A stretch of 33,386 bases of DNA from Burkholderiales bacterium Ga0074133. GTDB lineage: Bacteria > Pseudomonadota > Gammaproteobacteria > Burkholderiales > Burkholderiaceae_C. The position numbers were made by a program, and so were the translations under genes. Numbering within the stretch: position 1 is the stretch's first letter; each line of letters begins with the position of its first letter. The notes under the pieces were generated by a model. It saw only the letters and a program-made list of their open reading frames with translations, was not told the DNA's origin and did no database searches. This document shows, one piece after another, positions 31,146 to 33,386 of this stretch. Where the stretch lies: NCBI GenBank assembly GCA_001464865.1, contig LNEG01000145.1:1-33386 (forward strand), read 5' to 3'.

Positions 31146-31577
31146 CTACAAACCCCCGGTGCGTTTGATCTTGGGGTCGGAATAGGTCAGGGGTTCGTTC
31201 TTGACCTGCTGGGCCAGACGTTCCTGCATCGTCATCTTGTTGATGTCCTGGGCCACCTCCACGGCAGTACCGCTGGCACGCCACATCGACTGGATCAGTT
31301 CCAGCAGTTGCTTGTAGATAGGTTCCTTCGGCGGCTCGGGAGGCTCCTCCACCGTTTCCTTCTTCTTGACCTCGGTCCAGTCCCGATTGGGCGAATCGGG
31401 CGCGGACGGCTTGTCGGGCTCCTTCAGGATGGCCCCTTCCCCCATCCGGTCCATGGACTCCACGGGGTTGGGGGCATTGATGGGACGCACGGGAGGAGCG
31501 CCAGAAGCGCCAGTGGAATACAAATCAGCGCCCTGAGGACGCCAACTCGGCGATCGATCGACAGGTGGCAGTTGCAT
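31146..31577 (-). CDS. Small hypothetical proline/charged protein
   Basis: A 143-residue protein without a signal peptide or membrane segment. It starts MQLPPVDRSPSWRPQGADLY, has an acidic-proline-rich middle (EVKKKETVEEPPEPPKEP at about 84-101), then a helical C-terminus (YKQLLELIQSMWRASGTAVE and VAQDINKMTMQERLAQQVKN). I recognise no family. The start is provisional: no good ribosome-binding site is visible and an in-frame ATG 20 codons upstream is possible. It is convergent with the EF-hand gene. A helical tail after a disordered acidic linker suggests a partner-binding protein, but that is only inference. Confidence 0.65.
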   Translation of the reverse strand: MQLPPVDRSPSWRPQGADLYSTGASGAPPVRPINAPNPVESMDRMGEGAILKEPDKPSAPDSPNRDWTEVKKKETVEEPPEPPKEPIYKQLLELIQSMWRASGTAVEVAQDINKMTMQERLAQQVKNEPLTYSDPKIKRTGGL

Positions 31578-31978
31578 GACAATGGCCCGGAAGTTGAGAT
31601 ATGTGCAGACGGCACTACACCGTCGTCGTACATCCATTACGGCAAAAAGAAGGGGAAATTTAGGTCTTTTTGAACGATCGGCCGAAATTAAGGGTTTTCA
31701 CCTACCCTAGGCCGTACCACGGCCTGTTCCCGAGAGGCGCGCAGGCGGGAAAAGGAATCTTGGGCAGGCACGCGCCGATGACGCCCCCCAAGGGGAAAGG
31801 CCGGGCAGGCCCATTGACACAGCCACAAACCATCGCCAGGAAGCGAGGTGGCAGTCGGAGGCGAGTACATCGCTTTCGAGGCTGACAGCGACATCTGGCC
31901 CGCCCGTTCGCCCCCGGTGCAGGCGTAAAACCACCGCCGCCAGGATTCCCTGTGGCGGGTGGGCGCTCTGTCAGCAGC
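31578..31978. other. Intergenic stretch between the small hypothetical gene and the DUF1854 gene
   Basis: 401 bp without a convincing gene. The part near the hypothetical gene holds two direct repeats GAAATTtAGGTCTTTT (31655) and GAAATTaAGGGTTTTC (31684), 29 bp apart. The part near the DUF1854 gene holds its probable terminator (31925-31963). Frames open in between have Arg/Pro/Gly-rich translations without family likeness. Confidence 0.55.
31925..31963 (-). terminator. Probable terminator after the DUF1854 gene
   Basis: On the minus strand CCACCCGCC pairs with GGCGGTGG (one bulge) around a 15-nt loop, followed by TTTTA. It begins about 16 bp after the DUF1854 stop codon. Confidence 0.65.
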
Positions 31979-32482
31979 TCAGAGGAAGCGTTCCAGGATC
32001 CGGCGCGACTGCCGGTCCAGCGCGGTGGTGTCGGCGATGCGGAACTGCACGCCATCGCCCCCGGCAATCAGCAGGCGCGTGCGCCCGCCCAGCCGGCGAA
32101 TGTCTTCTTCGGCTTTCAGCACCAGGCGTGCAGGACCCCGATCGGTCTCGACATCCCACGTGCTGGGGGTAGAGAAGCTCGACACCGCAACGATCTTTTC
32201 GATAGTGGGTACAAACTCTCGCACTTGCAGCTCTTCTTCCACCAGCTGGCGCGCGTCAGCGGACAACTGGTCGAGATGGTCAAGCCACAACAGCTCATGG
32301 CCATCCTGGCCCACGAGCGAAAGCCCTTCGGCAGGCGCAGCAATCGGGAAAGCGCGGACCGGCGTGACCCCTTCGTGGCGCGAGCCGTCGGCCAGCACAA
32401 GTACCAGCCGTCCGTGGGCATTGCGCACCAGTTGTACGGCCACAGGGTGGCGAGGCGAAGGGGTAAGCGTGGCTGTGGACAT
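31979..32482 (-). CDS. DUF1854 family protein (cyanophycin-associated type)
   Basis: A 167-residue cytoplasmic protein of unknown biochemical role. It reads MSTATLTPSPRHPVAVQLVR and later LVLVLADGSRHEGVTPVRAF, then LLWLDHLDQLSADARQLVEE and ELQVREFVPTIEKIVAVSSF, ending IRRLGGRTRLLIAGGDGVQF and FRIADTTALDRQSRRILERF. This is the pattern I know as DUF1854, often found next to an ABC exporter at cyanophycin synthetase loci. Here it lies 33 bp after the ABC gene on the same strand, so the two form an operon. Cyanophycin genes themselves are not visible, and lie, if present, beyond the window edge. The ribosome-binding site is weak. Confidence 0.8.
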   Translation of the reverse strand: MSTATLTPSPRHPVAVQLVRNAHGRLVLVLADGSRHEGVTPVRAFPIAAPAEGLSLVGQDGHELLWLDHLDQLSADARQLVEEELQVREFVPTIEKIVAVSSFSTPSTWDVETDRGPARLVLKAEEDIRRLGGRTRLLIAGGDGVQFRIADTTALDRQSRRILERFL

Positions 32483-32514
32483 GGCAAAGTGGGGGCGAAC
32501 CAGGGATTCGGAGA

Positions 32515-33386
32515 TCAGGATTGGCCGGCGGGGTGGGCCGGGTGCATCAGGCTGCTGTCGATGATCACGCCCGCGGCCTGCGCGTCTTCCTCCGCGCGGC
32601 GCGCCTGGGCTTCATACAGACGCCAGTACGCGCCCTGTTTTTCCATGAGCTCATCGTGCGGCCCGACCTCGACCACCTCGCCGCGGTCCATCACCACCAG
32701 GCGGTCGGCCTTGCGCAGGGTGGACAGGCGGTGGGCAATGGCGATGGTGGTGCGGCCTTGCACCAGGTTGTCCAGCGCCTTCTGGATTTCCTTTTCGGTC
32801 TCGGTGTCCACCGCGGAGGTGGCTTCGTCCAGGATGAGGATTCGCGGGTCGATCAGCAGCGCACGAGCGATGCTGATGCGCTGGCGCTCACCACCCGACA
32901 GGCCCTGCCCACGTTCGCCCACCAGAGAGTCGTAACCATGCGGCAGTCGCAGGATGAATTCGTGCGCATGGGCAGCGCGTGCCGCCGCGATGATCTCAGC
33001 GCGCGTGGCCTCGGGCTTGCCATAGGCGATGTTCTCGGCGATCGTGCCGAAGAACAGGAAGGGCTCTTGCAGCACCAGGCCGATGTGGCGGCGGTAGTCG
33101 GCCACTGCAAACCGGCGTATATCGATGCCGTCCACCTGGATGGAACCGTCGCTCACGTCATAAAAGCGGCTGATCAGGTTGACCAGCGTGCTCTTGCCCG
33201 AGCCGCTGTGGCCTACCAGACCAATCATCTCGCCGGGCCGGATGTCCAGGTTCAGGTCCTTGATGACGGAACGGCTACCGTAGCGAAAACCCACGCCCTG
33301 CATGGTGATGGCGCCCTGCACCCTGTCCACCTTCACCGGCTGGGCCGGGTCGGGCACGTTGCTCACGTGGTCCAGGATGTCGAAGA
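32515..33386 (-). CDS. ABC exporter, C-terminal nucleotide-binding part (truncated by window edge)
   Basis: The visible 290 residues are the ATPase half of an ABC transporter that would pump a substrate across the inner membrane. The ATP sites are intact: Walker A GHSGSGKST, Q-loop LQEPFLFFGT, signature LSGGERQR, Walker B ILILDEATSAVD, and H-loop IAHRLSTLRKAD. The reading frame continues open to the window edge (FDILDHVSN near 33384-33360, typical of the linker before the nucleotide-binding domain), so the membrane domain and true start lie outside. The GTG at 33366 is not the start. With the DUF1854 gene 33 bp downstream, this matches the ABC/DUF1854 pair reported near cyanophycin synthetase. 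Confidence 0.92.
   Translation of the reverse strand, partial: FDILDHVSNVPDPAQPVKVDRVQGAITMQGVGFRYGSRSVIKDLNLDIRPGEMIGLVGHSGSGKSTLVNLISRFYDVSDGSIQVDGIDIRRFAVADYRRHIGLVLQEPFLFFGTIAENIAYGKPEATRAEIIAAARAAHAHEFILRLPHGYDSLVGERGQGLSGGERQRISIARALLIDPRILILDEATSAVDTETEKEIQKALDNLVQGRTTIAIAHRLSTLRKADRLVVMDRGEVVEVGPHDELMEKQGAYWRLYEAQARRAEEDAQAAGVIIDSSLMHPAHPAGQS

Overview
The window is high-GC, densely packed bacterial chromosome. The gene content (Mpl, TldD, RodA, MtgA, RuvC, AccB/AccC) and the neighbourhoods point to a betaproteobacterium of the order Burkholderiales, most likely family Comamonadaceae (Acidovorax-like). That placement is inferred from gene order, protein flavour and a short AGCTATcAAAA-type dispersed repeat; no database search was made. 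I see no rRNA, tRNA, CRISPR array, prophage or intact insertion sequence.

Layout. 1-2067 (minus): a conserved protein, a TlpA-type thioredoxin, accB and the start of accC. 2370-3794 (plus): mpl, peptidoglycan recycling. 3910-11707 (minus): a small hypothetical gene, a DAHP synthase gene (aroG) preceded by what reads as a complete ribosome-mediated attenuator, a hypothetical gene, tldD, rodA and a kinase-HDOD-GAF fusion. 11839-12426 (plus): yqiA-type esterase, then a 240-bp inverted-repeat element, then a convergent O-antigen-ligase-like gene. 14445-19210 (plus): RNase II family, TonB-like protein, aroE, mtgA. 19211-22666: a small accessory patch with an NTF2-like gene, a decayed transglycosylase fragment, and a cytochrome P450 divergent from an AraC-family regulator. 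22704-25178 (plus): PlsC-like acyltransferase, CdsA-like protein, ruvC. 25235-31043: a stand-alone CZB zinc-binding protein, an LLM flavin oxidoreductase, an SDR dehydrogenase, an isolated gspF, a cytosolic-type 5'-nucleotidase and an EF-hand protein. 31146-33386 (minus): a small hypothetical gene, then a DUF1854 protein and the C-terminal part of an ABC exporter, a pair known next to cyanophycin genes.

How genes work together. Envelope building is a recurring theme: mpl, rodA, mtgA, the PlsC/CdsA pair and the polymerase-like glycosyl enzyme. Aromatic amino acid synthesis appears twice (aroG, aroE). The strongest regulatory signal is upstream of aroG: an 18-codon leader peptide containing Phe-Tyr-Phe-Trp-Phe-Phe, a 9-bp perfect 1:2 stem, a 2:3 antiterminator pairing, and a strong terminator with a T-tract. 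This is the full logic of a trp-type attenuator and is the most interesting item here.
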